Origin: Panopea generosa
Taxonomy: Eukaryota > Mollusca > Bivalvia > Adapedonta > Hiatellidae
Assembly (NCBI GenBank): GCA_029582155.1
Contig: CM055905.1
Coordinates: 8,026,995-8,090,994, forward strand
Direction: 5' to 3'
Length of the DNA: 64,000 nucleotides
Shown: positions 37,501 through 48,989 of the stretch, piece after piece
Layout of the letters: the number at the start of each line of letters is the position of its first letter
Numbering within the stretch: position 1 is the first letter of the stretch
Position numbers and translations under genes: made by a program
Notes under the pieces: model-generated
Databases searched by the model: none
The model's input: the letters and a program-made list of their open reading frames with translations, nothing else
Told to the model about the DNA's origin: nothing

Positions 37501-38880
37501 ATATACTGATGCGTGATAAACACACTAGAACTTCTAATACAAACCTAGATCTACTGATGCATGATCAACACACTAGAACCTCTAACACAAACCTAGATAT
37601 ACTGATGCGTGATAAACACACTAGAACTTCTAATACAAACCTAGATCAACTGATGCGTAATAAACACACTAGAACCACTAACACAAACCTAGATCTACTG
37701 ATGCGTGATAAAGACACTAGGGCCTCTAACACAAACCTAGATCTACTGATGCGTGATAAACACACTAGAACCTCTAACACAAACCTAGATCTGCTGATGC
37801 GTAATTAACACACTACGGCCTCTAACACAAACCTAGATCTACTGATGCGTGGTAAACACACTAGGAACTCCTACACAAACCTAGATCAACTGATGCGTGA
37901 GTAACAGACTAGGAACTCTAACACAAACTCAGATCTACTGATGCATAATAAACACAGTAGGACTTTTAACACCAACCTAGATATACTGATGCGTAATAAA
38001 CACACCAGCATCTCTTACACAAATCTAGATCATACTGGTGAGTGATAAACACACTAGGACCTCTAACTTAAAGCTAGAATTACTGATGCATGATAAACGC
38101 ACTAGAGCCTCTAACACAAATCAAAATCTACTGTTGCGTGATAAACACACTATGACGTTGAACACAAACCCAGATCTATTGTTGCGTGATAAACACACTA
38201 GGACCCAAATTCAAACCCAGACCTACTGGTGTGTGATAAAAACACTAGAACCTCTAACACGATCCTAGATCTACTGATGCCTGATAAACACAGCAGATCT
38301 TCCTATTAGTACTAAGATCTACTGATGCGTGATAAACACTCTAGGACATCTTTCTATAACCAAGATCTACTGATGCGTCATAAAAACTTTAGGAGCCTCT
38401 CACTATTGCCAAGATATACTGATGCATGATAAACACACTAGGACCTCTCACTAGTACCAAGATCTACTGATGCATAATAAACACATTAGGACCTCTCTCT
38501 AGTACAATAATCTACTGGTGCATGATACACACACTAGGTTCTCTTACTAGTACTAATGAATACTGATGCCTGATAAACACTCTAAGATCTTTCACTAATA
38601 TTAAGATCTACTGATGTGTGATAAACGCACTAGGACAAAGATCTACTGGTGCATGGTAAATACACTATGTTCTCTTACTAGTATCAAGATCTACTGATGC
38701 CTGATAAACACACTAAGACCTCTCAATATTATCCAAGATCTCCTGATGCATGATAAATACACTAGGACCTCTCACTGATACACAAATCGAATTACGCGTG
38801 GTTATCACACTAGGGTTCTTTACACAAACTAGTTTTGTTTGATAAACACACTCGACCTCTAGATTTAGTGATGCGCAAGA
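31590..38880 (+). repeat. 48-bp minisatellite array (about 150 units) with higher-order repeats
   Basis: Unit landmarks: CTAGATCTACTGATGC, GTGATAAACACACTAG and TGCCTCTAACACAAAC. Since 48 is a multiple of 3, frames stay open: + strand ORFs of 220, 409, 603 and 499 codons (NLDLLMRDKHTSASNT-type) and - strand ORFs of 300 and 534 codons over the same DNA. Identical variant units recur at exact multiples of 48: 34861 and 36061 are 1200 apart (25 units); 36471 and 37143 are 672 apart (14 units). A block near 33191 recurs near 35492, 2301 apart (48 units minus a 3-base deletion near 34735). Copies decay from about 37850 to 38880. No start context, splice acceptor or signal peptide supports translation, so I call it a satellite. 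Confidence 0.93.
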
Positions 38881-39349
38881 AACAGACAAGGGCTTCATAA
38901 AAACTATCCTCCTGAAGGACTCACACCACTATTATCTCCCTTGAGTACTCCGGACCTACAGATGAAGGAGGTAGAAATACAAATTTAGTTATCTTGTTCT
39001 TCTTTTTTCAGGGCTTTGTACTGAAGTGATTTATTCTTTCCTAGCATGAGTTAAATGGTCAGTATTTTAGAAAAATTTGATGCGGTTACCAAGCTTTCTG
39101 GACAATTCTGTGTCATTTCAGAATTGTTGGTTTGAACCGCATCGTGGGCGAATAGTTAACATATTATTACTCTGGAAACTTGATAGGTCTCACAAAAGCA
39201 TTGAATCTTTGAACAAACAACCTGGTCAATGTATGCGTTTTCCCCTTATAATCGAATATCTGGAACCAGTGAAGAATTTGAACCAAGACACTTGCTGCAG
39301 ATTTTGTTTTTTTCACTGTGTTTTGGACATAAATGTTACAATGGAGCCC
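38881..39349. other. Spacer between two arrays
   Basis: Unique sequence. A 111-codon frame (39077-39412) runs into the next array and has no supporting features. Confidence 0.4.
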
Positions 39350-40022
39350 TATGGGAAATGTAATTGTGGTGTGAGACGAACAATATGTATGGGAAATGTG
39401 ATAGTGGTGTGAGACGAACAATATGTATGGGAAATGTAATAGTTGTGTGAGACGAACAATATGTATGGGAAATGTAATAGTTGTGTGAGACGAACAATAT
39501 GTATGGGAAATGTAATAGTGGTGTGAGACGAAGAATATGTATGGGAAAAGTAATAGTGGTGTGAGGTGAGCAATATGTATGGGAAATGTAATAGTGATGT
39601 GAGGCGAGCAATATGTATGGGAAATGTAATTGTGGTGTGAGGCGAACAATATGTATGGGAAATGTAACAGTGGTGTGAGGCGAACAATATGTATGGGAAA
39701 TGTAATTGTGGTGTGAGACGAACAATATGTATGGGAAATGTAATAGTGGTGTGAGACGAACAATATGTATGGGAAATGTAACAGTGGTGTGAGGCGAACA
39801 ATATGTATGGGAAATGTAACAGTGGTGTGAGGCGAACAATATGTATGGGAAATGAAATAGTGGTGTGAGACGAACAATATGTATGGGAAATGTAATAGTG
39901 GTGTGAGACGAAGAATATGTATGGGAAGTGTAATAGTGGTGTGAGGCGAACAATATGTATGGGAAATGTAATAGTGGTGTGAGACGAACAATATGTATGG
40001 GAAATATAATAGTGGTGTGAGA
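39350..40022 (+). repeat. 38-bp minisatellite array
   Basis: About 17 copies of a 38-base unit: GTGAGACGAACAATATGTAT, GGGAAATGTAATAGTG and GT. Period checked at 39371 and 39409. It is unrelated to the 38-bp array in Lhx2/9 intron 1. All three - strand frames are open (205-274 codons) because the unit has no stop on that strand. Confidence 0.95.
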
Positions 40023-40959
40023 CGTGAAGCATCGGTTGAATAGTTCGATTATCTTCTATTTAATTTAAACGTAGATGTAATCGTCCGCTGACTAAGGAAC
40101 GTACAGACAAACACCCAAAGACTACCTTAAATTTAGTGACAGTATCTACATAAATGTACATATATGTACATAAATATAGTTTCTTTTTTTTTAAAACAAT
40201 AATGTTCTTTTATATATTAAACTAATATTTCAGTGAGGTAAAAGAGTTATATATGTTCAAGTGAGGAAACTATAAAGTTAAAGATGTAAATTAAACGAGT
40301 TAACTATCAAATTGACAACAAGACCACACAAATGGAATGCTTTTCAAACATTTACTAGGTTTCTGTACATTTACAAAACCGAATATATATATATTAGGTC
40401 TGGATAATACTGGGATTGCTTCGTGTCATTTTGAATAACTAACTACAAGACTTATAAAACTAATGTTCTGTTCTATTCTTTTGCGAGACGTCAGTAATCG
40501 GTATGGAACATGTCTTGAAAATGGCACCGACAGTCCGCCATCTTAATCTTGCCAAACGTGCGGTCTATTTTGCGCCCCATCACATACCTTATCGTTCAAC
40601 ATTACTCTCCAAGTGTCACAGTGTCACTACTGATGGCGTAGTGATATAAATCAATGCGAGATGTGCTACCTATCTCCCGCCAGTGTGTGTATCAACTAAT
40701 CGAAGCACTCCTGATTCATTTGTCATACAAAATATAAAAAGAAGAAAGAGATAAACACGGATTTTCAACAATATTCGAAGAAATCATGTTTTTTCGCTCT
40801 CTGTTTTGCGATTAAACAGAATAAAAAATTGAAATTACCAATGTATTTGTACAGTTATTTTTTTTTTCAATTCCAACTGCAGTAAAATATACAAAAAATA
40901 AAATAAAAAATTGCATAGATCATTTTCAATACATTTCAGATTGCACTAGTATATAATGG
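40023..40959. other. Intergenic, nothing recognised
   Basis: AT-rich; a GC-richer patch at 40490-40690 contains no exon I can support. Confidence 0.4.
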
Positions 40960-41135
40960 TGGCATAGAAGATCCTCAGAATAAATCTGAGTAGAACCACC
41001 GTCTCGCCACAGGATGACTTGTTAATCTTTTCTCACATACTGTCTTTGGGACTGACCTCTGCTCAAACCCGCGACCTTAGCTGTGAAAAGCAGGTGATAT
41101 TGAGACAGACGCTTAGACAAATCGGTTAAAAGCGA
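40960..41135 (-). mobile_element. tRNA-derived SINE, antisense
   Basis: On the - strand a degenerate head is followed by B-box-like GGTCGCGGGTTTGAGC at about 41075. A similar head is at 43245-43325. Confidence 0.5.
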
Positions 41136-41148
41136 ACAAACCGCAACG

Positions 41149-41400
41149 ATGACCTAGGGGTAGAGCATCTGCACCGCACGCGGAAGTTCGTGGGTTCGAT
41201 ACCCGGTCGGGTCATACAAAAAAAGCAAATTGGTGCTACACGTTTACTCGCTTTGCGCATCGCATCTATAGGATAGTTTTAGGACTGATCGATCCGGTGT
41301 TAGACGGTATAATGTAACTGAGTGGGATATCATCATGTCTCTGCGGCATGATACTCAATTGTGACAGCGCTCAGAATATGCTTTGATAGCGCGAACCAAA
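41149..41400 (+). mobile_element. tRNA-derived SINE
   Basis: The head has TGACCTAGGGGTAGAGC and B box GGGTTCGATACCC, with a plausible tRNA-like fold over about 41150-41217. The body matches 17382-17660 (TCGCTTTGCGC, GGTGTTAGACGGTATAATGT, GCATGATACTCAATTGTGAC). It is a SINE head rather than an independent tRNA gene. Confidence 0.8.
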
Positions 41401-41719
41401 TTTCGCCAGAAGATCAATAAATGATATATTACATATATTTAATGTTTTAAAAAGAACACAAACAAACAAATCATCTACGGTACAACATTAAGGCAAGGGG
41501 CATTCAGTGTCATGCGTGACCGGACATCAACGCCGTTATAATTGATACATGACACGCGGTGATAACGTCGTCGTCAAGGTGATAATAGTTGATTAATGTT
41601 TAATAAAACGTCACTCATAGTTTAGGGGAATTTTTCGAAATAGCATTACTTTATATTTCAAAACCGTAAATAACAATAGACTAAATAATATTAATAATAA
41701 CAATGGAGTAATGATAATG
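41401..41719. other. Intergenic, nothing recognised
   Basis: No feature seen. Confidence 0.35.
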
Positions 41720-41737
41720 ATAATGCTGATGATGGAT

Positions 41738-41785
<48 letters not shown>

Positions 41786-41832
41786 AATGACAATGACAAT
41801 GACAATGACAATGACAATGATAATGATAATAA
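41720..41832 (+). repeat. (GACGAT)n/(GACAAT)n microsatellite
   Basis: Hexamer runs GACGAT then GACAAT, ending in GATAAT units. Confidence 0.95.
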
Positions 41833-41929
41833 ACAACTGATGTAAATGACGTTCGATATCTTCACATAGGTAGAACCAGTACTAAGTCACTGTGTATACA
41901 GTGTCTTGCTTGCGAATACCTTACACTTG

Positions 41930-42078
41930 TAGGGCGTGTGTACCAGTGGTAGAGCTTCGAGACCCAGGTAAGTGTCGTGTCCTTGAGAAAGTCACTTTAT
42001 CCACAGTCATATGCGCTAAGTACTGGTTCTACTCGGGAGATTTCGAGCGTGTTTTTGTTTCACAATCGATGTAAAGTA
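41930..42078 (+). mobile_element. tRNA-derived SINE with (AAC)n tail
   Basis: Head GGCGTGTGTACCAGTGGTAGAG (internal deletion before the B box), body CCTTGAGAAAGTCACTTTA and TACTGGTTCTACTCGGGAGA, end TTTCACAATCGATGTAAAGT. An (AAC)n tract at 42089-42128 follows as a tail. A fragment of the same family lies just upstream in the other orientation (GGTAGAACCAGTACTAAGT at 41869). Confidence 0.8.
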
Positions 42079-42089
42079 AATAAATTGAA

Positions 42090-42128
<39 letters not shown>

Positions 42129-42243
42129 ACACAACACACGTATGAGATCTGATTCCACTTCTGGTCGTCGTAATTATTCACATGTCGCTGTCACTGTATC
42201 AGTACTATAGTTTTAAACGCGCTATTTACCATTGGAAAGATGA

Positions 42244-42695
42244 AGTGCTTCCGCGGTGTAGTCGCTTAATGGCGATGATAAATAGTCCTTGTTTCTTCTG
42301 TTATCAAAAATGCACTTTCCTTATTCTAATGCTCATTTTTGTGATTTGAATATCGTACTGGTGTATTTTGGAACATTTTAAAAATATTTTCATGTTTGAA
42401 TTATGAATTTATAAAAAAATTTTTTTTTTTGAAATTGGGGTATAAAGTCATTATTTCTCAAGTCTATTTTCACTTTGTCAACTATGCACGCACTAAACAG
42501 AAAAAAACTATCTTGGATGAAACTTGACACCCTACTTTTCTAATGGTATTCTGGCAGTACAGTTGTCAACAAACAATAAAATACATTGTATAAGTTTTTC
42601 TTCTTTGATTTGGACCTTTCTATGAATTGCAAGCCTTTAAAAATGTTTCATTCACTATAGAAATAAGAACGAAAATCAATGGTGGGCTTACACCA
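42244..42695 (+). repeat. Dispersed repeat, copy 1 of an inverted pair
   Basis: Aligns by eye over about 450 bases with the reverse complement of 46801-47243. Shared landmarks are AGTGCTTCC, TAATGCTCATTTTT, GTTTGAATT, CACTTTGTCA and AAATCAATGGTGGG. No protein is encoded and no superfamily could be assigned. Confidence 0.8.
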
Positions 42696-43014
42696 TGTGG
42701 ATGATGTATTAAAGAGACACTGTCGTATCTTCATAAAGAGAAAAGCGGGAAATAGAACGTGTGGTTCTAACGCTTCTGTTAACGATCAAAGCAGACGGAA
42801 ATCTGATGCATTTTTAAAAAAAAAAAATATATATAACACAATGAAAGAATAAAGGAAATACTGGCAAAAACGTAAACAAAAACTAAAATAATTTCTACGG
42901 AGAAGAATGTCTTTTCTAATCCCACTGCTAGCGTGCTTTTTTTGCAGACGAGATATTAACCACATGACATGGGTGTTGAAGGTTGGAAATTGTAGATAAT
43001 TTGTAACCCTTGCC
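42696..43014. other. Intergenic, nothing recognised
   Basis: No feature seen. Confidence 0.35.
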
Positions 43015-43158
43015 TTATCTCGCAGTATCTCGCCGTATCTCGTGTGTTTCTGATTTTATGGAGTGTTTCCCCAGCGGGATGCCGGCAGCGTACACATCAC
43101 TGCTACAGGACTCTTCTTCAAACCTTTCCAAATACATGTACTCACATGCTGGATCCAA
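43015..43158 (-). CDS. Possible last exon of an unidentified - strand gene
   Basis: On the - strand a strong acceptor (TTTTTCCTCCTTCAG) is followed in frame by 47 codons, starting LDPACEYMYLERFEEESCSS, and a stop at 43015-43017. The composition (acidic, Tyr-containing, ending HEIRRDTAR) looks like a protein tail rather than AT-driven noise. I do not recognise it. If real, its other exons lie at higher coordinates and would overlap gene 2 on the opposite strand. None could be identified there. Confidence 0.35.
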   Translation of the reverse strand: MDPACEYMYLERFEEESCSSDVYAAGIPLGKHSIKSETHEIRRDTAR

Positions 43159-43244
43159 CTGAAGGAGGAAAAACATAATATAATATAAATATAAATATAA
43201 ATATAAATACAACACTCATTTAATACGGAATGAATCTTTGTAGA

Positions 43245-43325
43245 ACCGAGCTAGTTTTGAACCCGCGACCTCGGTGATAGGAGGAAAGTGATCTTGTGAC
43301 AACGCCTTAAATCACAAGACCACGA
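43245..43325 (-). mobile_element. SINE head fragment, antisense
   Basis: On the - strand: TGGTCTTGTGATTTAAGGCG and B-box-like GGTCGCGGGTTCAAAAC. A (GAT)n tract follows at 43328-43357. Confidence 0.5.
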
Positions 43326-43357
43326 TAATGATGACGATGATGATGATGATGATGATA

Positions 43358-45529
43358 TTAATAATAATTATAATAATTAAATTATTATTATAATACTAAA
43401 CGGTGTATTGCCATAAAATGAAAAAAAATGGCCGACCAAGGTAGTTGTTCATTTATTGCCTTAAAAACAAAACTATTGCTTGTTCATATAGTAAAATGAC
43501 CAAATGCATAAAGATATATGTTTAGTAAATTGCTTCTCAGATGCAGCAAACTTTTTAAACAATCAAAGTATGCATTGCTTACACGGACCGACGGACAGGA
43601 CGAAGCAGTAACATATTGTAACTAGCAGACGAAAGCTTATATGACGATTTCTACCTCCCGTCTCCACTGCTCGTACAAGTTGATTGATGTGACTGGTCAC
43701 TTAGGATGACGTTACGTTTAGTAGGCGGGACTGCCTCACTGGTGTGTCAAATATTGCATCGGTAGCACACCGACGAAACTGCTTAGGCCTACCACAGAAT
43801 ACTGTTTATCTATATTGATATTCGAGTGTGTTATTTATAAAAGGGTAAATCACTTCGATGGCTCTATCACGGGTGCTTTTTTAAAGTCGTATTAGCCCCA
43901 ACATAATTTTAAATTCCTACATCTTGGTACAACTTTACCTTACAACTAGTTCAAAGTAGCCTTTATATTAGAACCATAATGATGTTCCATGAAATCCGCT
44001 ATTTTAAATGTTGTGTGGACAGACGGCGGCTATTTGCACGTCGGACGTGTTCGGGTTTTTTTTTGTGCATTTCCTGAATAAATCACCAAAAAACGTTTAG
44101 TTTAAACTTTTTATTTTTATAGACTTGAACATGGTCATTGACTATTGATTTATAAACACTTCACATTCTCTAATTCTGCAATTATCGTTTTACTATAAAA
44201 CTTCGCAATCTAGCCACTTTGTAAAGTTCCTACAACTGTGCATTTTACAAGAACTCGGGTCGGATCATGTACGATAAGTCGACGTTTTTATTCGCTAAAC
44301 ACGTTATTTACATGTTATTGTTCAGCTCTATCTTGACGTTTCTAAGGATCTTTCTATCAAACTCCAGATAATCGTTATTGTAAAACAACTTGAAAATATC
44401 TCAAACCCACCAAATCTTGATGAAACCGCGGATTTATGGACATTCGGCTTGTCAGGGATATTCCGAATGAATCCCGGAAGTTTATTTGACACGTGACAGA
44501 CATGGACGGACAGGTGCACCCCACAAAATACATTCTCAGATAATACGAAATGCCTCGATGTGGGTGTAAATAACTCACACAACTCCGAGGTGTAAAAACT
44601 CTTAGTAATACATCATTCGGCGCTACTTGTTGAAACTCCGCAAATCGAGTGCATCTGCTCGCTCGTTTGGAATAGTTTAAGATCTAGCTTGAGAAATAAG
44701 TTCCCACTGACATTGTTTTGAGTTATGACGGCATAAATTCTAACGATAGTTTTTCTTTGCCACACAATAAACAGTTCTTGACAGAAATAAATGATGCAAG
44801 TAAACAGAAATAGTAAGTCACCCACACACGTGCACGCCACACTTTTCGCGTTACCATGACATGCCTACCATTTTGGGAATTCATTGCTTACATTTTTTAT
44901 ATATAAATATTTTCGTTTAAATGCAGTATTTATGCTAGGAAATATTGTTTATAAAAGTTCAGGTAACACTGCATAACTTATAACACTACCGCGGTATGTG
45001 ACCTTTAGCCTAGATCGGTTGGAATTTTCTATGCGACACATCGCATCTTGTGCTGAGCATTTCTGCCAATATTTTCTTAAATCTACATCCGTTATCCCAG
45101 ATTCGAAACCCTAACGCACTGGACGGATCTTGAGGTTTGAACAAGGGGACCCGGACCCCATCTGAGATGTTCAAACTATTTTTAAAACTCTTCGATCTGT
45201 ACGAAATACTAAAAAAATAGTAGATTTCGTCTATTAAATTTATATTTTGGCGAAAATGATAAAAACATATAGTGACCCCACCCTTGAACATTTAGGTAGA
45301 CCCCCTTTCCCACTACACACAAGTATAGATATAGGTACGAATTCCTAAATTTGCATTCACATTGAAAATTCTTGTTTCGCCCATGTACGATAATTGAATT
45401 AAACCATGCAATTTGACATTTCCTGTGAATCGACAATAGTGGTAAGTTAAGTAAGCATTTTGAATTTGAATTCAGAATAACGTTGTTTTTTCTTCTTTCT
45501 CTTTTTGACTTTTTTTTAAAAAAACTATT
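43358..45529. other. Upstream region of gene 2, nothing firmly recognised
   Basis: Mixed-complexity sequence, likely holding the promoter of gene 2. Short open frames at 44275-44450 on either strand have no splice or domain support. The interval 43560-43800 is GC-richer and could be regulatory. Confidence 0.35.
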
Positions 45530-45653
45530 TTGACTATATTTGAACCTATGCAGGTACCTATCGGAACAACGCTCGGTCGTTTCCGACTATTACGAATGAA
45601 GGCAGAAATGGCTGAACAATTTTCCGAACGTCAACGTCATAGCGTCTTGAAAA

Positions 45654-45661
45654 TGACGTCA
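45654..45661 (+). promoter_or_regulatory. Consensus CRE palindrome
   Basis: A full TGACGTCA lies 77 bases before the start codon of gene 2, within a short CpG-richer patch (45550-45700). CREB/ATF proteins bind this sequence in animals. It may lie in the promoter or in the 5' untranslated region. Confidence 0.4.
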
Positions 45662-45737
45662 TTTCAACTATGCATTGACGCAATCAAAATGGCGACATCC
45701 ACACGACTATTTGTTTTGATTGATGAAAATACATAAA

Positions 45738-45798
45738 ATGCATTTTGACTACATCCTTTTATTGGTGACTGCAGCAGTGGCTGGACTGTCATATACAT
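45738..45798 (+). CDS. Gene 2 exon 1: signal peptide of a type I membrane protein
   Basis: ATG with A at -3, then HFDYILLLVTAAVAGLS: a short N-region, a hydrophobic core and a small-residue cleavage zone, as in a secretory signal peptide. The exon ends ACA-T|GTAAGT, an ideal donor in phase 1. The ectodomain exon at 57331 begins with CT, so the split codon becomes TCT (Ser) and the frame continues. A short upstream frame stops at 45734-45736, immediately before this ATG. The link to the exon 11.5 kb away rests on phase and on the fact that the distal exons need a signal peptide and show none of their own. Confidence 0.75.
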
Positions 45799-46185
45799 GT
45801 AAGTATTGTCGATCGTGCAGCGCAAGATTGAACTATCTAGATCTATTATAATTCAATTAATATTTAAAAAACAACAACAGAAGAATATCTGCTTATGGCA
45901 AGTTTGTTATTACGCAAGATTGTCAACTTCGCAGCAAAGCATACCTCTGAATCTGCACGACGTAGAGCTCAGCATATTACAGCATATACACATCGGCCTC
46001 TAAAACAACTCTCGGTAATTGGTTCTACCCAGGAAGCGGACTCGGAAATCGGTTAATGTACTCTATGAACCTTTTTCGTAATCCAGCTAAAAGAAATTAA
46101 TATTAACTATTTGCTAACTATTGTTATTTTAACTTAAACTTATTTATTTTATTTCAATCGTGAAACAAGTTATTACAACTTATAT
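45799..46185. other. Start of gene 2 intron 1
   Basis: Contains a SINE tail fragment at 46015-46100 (GGTTCTACCCAGGAAGCGGACTC-like, also seen at 1745). Confidence 0.45.
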
Positions 46186-46350
46186 AAATAACGTTCGAAA
46201 TCTTCCTGGGTAGAATCCGTACTTAGCATATATGCGGAAAAAAGACTTGCTTAAGAGCACCATAGGCCCCTACATAGCCATGACGGAGGATCAGACCCAT
46301 AACCCTTCGATCATGGATTCGATGCAGGGCCATGCGCTCAATATTGTTAA
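46186..46350 (-). mobile_element. tRNA-derived SINE, antisense
   Basis: On the - strand: head with CGCATGGCCCTG and B-box region, then CTTAAGCAAGTC, GTACGGATTCTACCCAGGAAGA and the family tail. It matches 26040-26245 in order of segments. Confidence 0.7.
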
Positions 46351-46800
46351 CTTTTGTTGAGGGCGCATGTTTCAGACATTTTTTTTTAAGTTTGATAAAT
46401 TTATACAATTCCACTGACATGTAAATCTATATAAAACAGCCATATATATCAGGAGATCATTTTGTCTCGCCGCGACGAAGGTTAAGGTGTTGCTTTTCCG
46501 TCGACTGCGGCGACGTCAAACATTTATATTTAGCTCCAACGTTAAGTTTTCGTGTTTTTTTTCTTCTCCCCCATGTGTGCATTAACGGTCAAAGCGGACA
46601 CGGCGAGACATTATTCCGTGGAATGATATTGATATAGATCTAGATCTACAAGTAAAAGTATAGATATCTTACTTTCAATAACGAGTTTTACAGCAAAAAT
46701 GATTTTGACTAGGAACTTTTTTTCTTCTTCATGTTTATGTATTTTATATCTTTCAATTTAAGTTAATTTCTTTTAAGAAACCATTTTATTCGTTTGTATA
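46351..46800. other. Gene 2 intron 1, nothing recognised
   Basis: No feature seen apart from AT-rich runs. Confidence 0.35.
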
Positions 46801-47243
46801 GGTGTAACCCCACCATTGATTTTTGTTCTTTATTCTATAGTAAATAATAAAAGTTTGAAGGCTTGTCATTCATAGAGGGTTCCAAATGAAAGAAGTGAAA
46901 CCTACATTTTACTGTTTGTCAACCTCTGCACTATCAAAATATGATGAGAAAAGTAGGGGTCATGTGTCATATAAGAGATTTTTTTTCTGCTCAGTGTGTA
47001 CACTGGTGACAAAGTGAAAGTAGACTTCCGAAATCATGAATTCATACCCCAATTTCCAAGCATTATTTTTTTTCTAAATTCACAATTCAAACATGACAAT
47101 GCTATCAAAATTTTCAAAATACATCAATAATGCCATTCAAATAAAAAAAATGAGCATTAAAATAAGGAAAATGCATTTTTAAAGAAGAAGAATTGAGGAT
47201 TATTTATAACCGCCATTATGCGACTACCCCACGGAAGCACTTC
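46801..47243 (-). repeat. Dispersed repeat, copy 2 of an inverted pair
   Basis: Reverse-complement partner of 42244-42695. The two lie about 4.1 kb apart and flank exon 1 of gene 2. Confidence 0.8.
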
Positions 47244-48719
47244 CTTTTTTGCAATGGTGGCACTATGCCTATAGTATGGAATCAACTGATTTTTTTTTCA
47301 AAAAAGAAACTAAATCTATGTTTTTCCTTTTCAAACAATTTTATTATAAGCATGGGTAAGTACGTATTGCATTATTTTTAAAAGAAAATTTAGCATTCAT
47401 GATTGGTCTCTCAAAACAACACACACGTAGCTTATCCATAGTATTTAAGGTAGTTTGACAATTTATTTTAAATGCACACAAACTTATGAATTTCCTGGAA
47501 TACTTTCATATACTGAAATATAAAAAGCTGTAAATAGTCCCAGTTATAATATTTTTTAAATGATTTTTAAGATCAGTTACATACATAAAAGAATCTTAAT
47601 GACCTAATATTTATTAAAAAAGACACCTATGAAGTATATAATTATCATCTCGAAAATTGATTAGCACTAAAACGAGCGATATGCCTACATATATGTACCC
47701 TTACTGTTACACTATTTTGTAGTGTTTTTAGTATTGTCAAAAAAATAATGTTTAGACAACAAATTTATATTTCATTGTTATGAAATGTAAAAAAATGGCG
47801 TTTTTTTTAACATTATAATAAATAGTGGTTTTATCTTAGTCAATCTAAGTAATATTTTGTGACATTTTTTTAATGTAGGAAGTTTGAAAAATAAAGTAGT
47901 TTTATTTACCACTAACAAAGACTGATACATCTAAAATAAAAGTATGTTCACAACATCCAAATAAAATCTGCGGAAACATGCTCAAAATTATTAGCCCACA
48001 AAATATGTATGTGTTAAAGGGAGACAACTCAAAAGAAAATATCTACGAAAAGCCACCCTTGGTAATCTGCCTTGTAGAGTTGCAACAAAAATGCGTACGT
48101 CTTCAAATAAAACGAAACTGTTTATTTTGCCCTGTTTTGAATTTCTACGTATCAATGTACACATGCTATATTATGGTATGTTTAGTTAAATGTATATATA
48201 AAATGCATGTACATTTATACACAATAAAAAAACTAACATACATTATATGTATGTGTGTCCGCACGCAATTTGTCGTTTGTTCATTTAAGTACGTAGCTCT
48301 TCAATATTGCAGACTGAGAAGGTCAGAGGTTAAGCCTTTTGTTTCGTGTTGAATATTTAATGAGATTGAATATCGATATAGATACAATCAATCAACCTAA
48401 CATCAGTCTGTCATGAAGACAATTTGGGATCTCCATGTGAAACTAGACACAGTTTATTATATTCGTATTTCTTTGCACAAAACTACACCAAGGCCGTTCT
48501 TAAAAAAAGTGTTTGGCATGCTTCTGCCCGGCCAACTTGAATTGCAGACTTTGAAAGCATTGTCTTTTTAATGAATTCTGTCAATTTTTGTTTAAATGCC
48601 AATTAAAAATCAAAATCTGGCAAAAAAGAACAGAACATATATTTTATTTTGACTTATACATACAGTATCTCATCATGACATATACATATATACATATTCA
48701 TTATAACACGTGAAAGGTT
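47244..48719. other. Gene 2 intron 1, nothing recognised
   Basis: AT-rich. The 124-codon frame at 47978-48352 has no recognisable protein features. Confidence 0.4.
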
Positions 48720-48806
48720 CACATTGACAAACACGCACATACTAAAGCATGCATGCATGCACGCACGCGCACACGCACGTACACACACGCACGTACGCAC
48801 ACACAT

Positions 48807-48889
<83 letters not shown>
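48720..48889 (+). repeat. (CA)n/(TA)n microsatellite
   Basis: CACGCA-type and CA runs, then about 29 TA dinucleotides. It sits about 100 bases beyond the 3' end of the - strand LINE. Confidence 0.95.
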
Positions 48890-48890
<1 letters not shown>

Positions 48891-48989
48891 TAGCATTCAC
48901 ATATTCAGGAACATGTTTAAACTGGCACCTGATTTCATTACACATATAAATTAAATGTTATTACACTTTTACTTATATCATTTTGAGAA

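Noticed and set aside
31609-37808. Possible giant repeat protein of 16-residue units
   Set aside because: Overlapping ORFs on the opposite strand are just as long, the + ORFs are cut by frameshifts and stops, there is no signal peptide or start context, and unit changes are mostly non-synonymous.
41149-41220. Functional tRNA gene
   Set aside because: The tRNA-like head is joined to a body shared with other SINE copies and its stems are imperfect. The same applies to 17382, 59410-59478 and 63344.
44275-44450. Short open + strand stretch ending NPGSLFDT
   Set aside because: Only about 54 codons between stops, no convincing acceptor or donor, and the opposite strand is also open.
47978-48352. 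124-codon + strand frame
   Set aside because: Composition driven by AT-rich DNA, and no recognisable motif.
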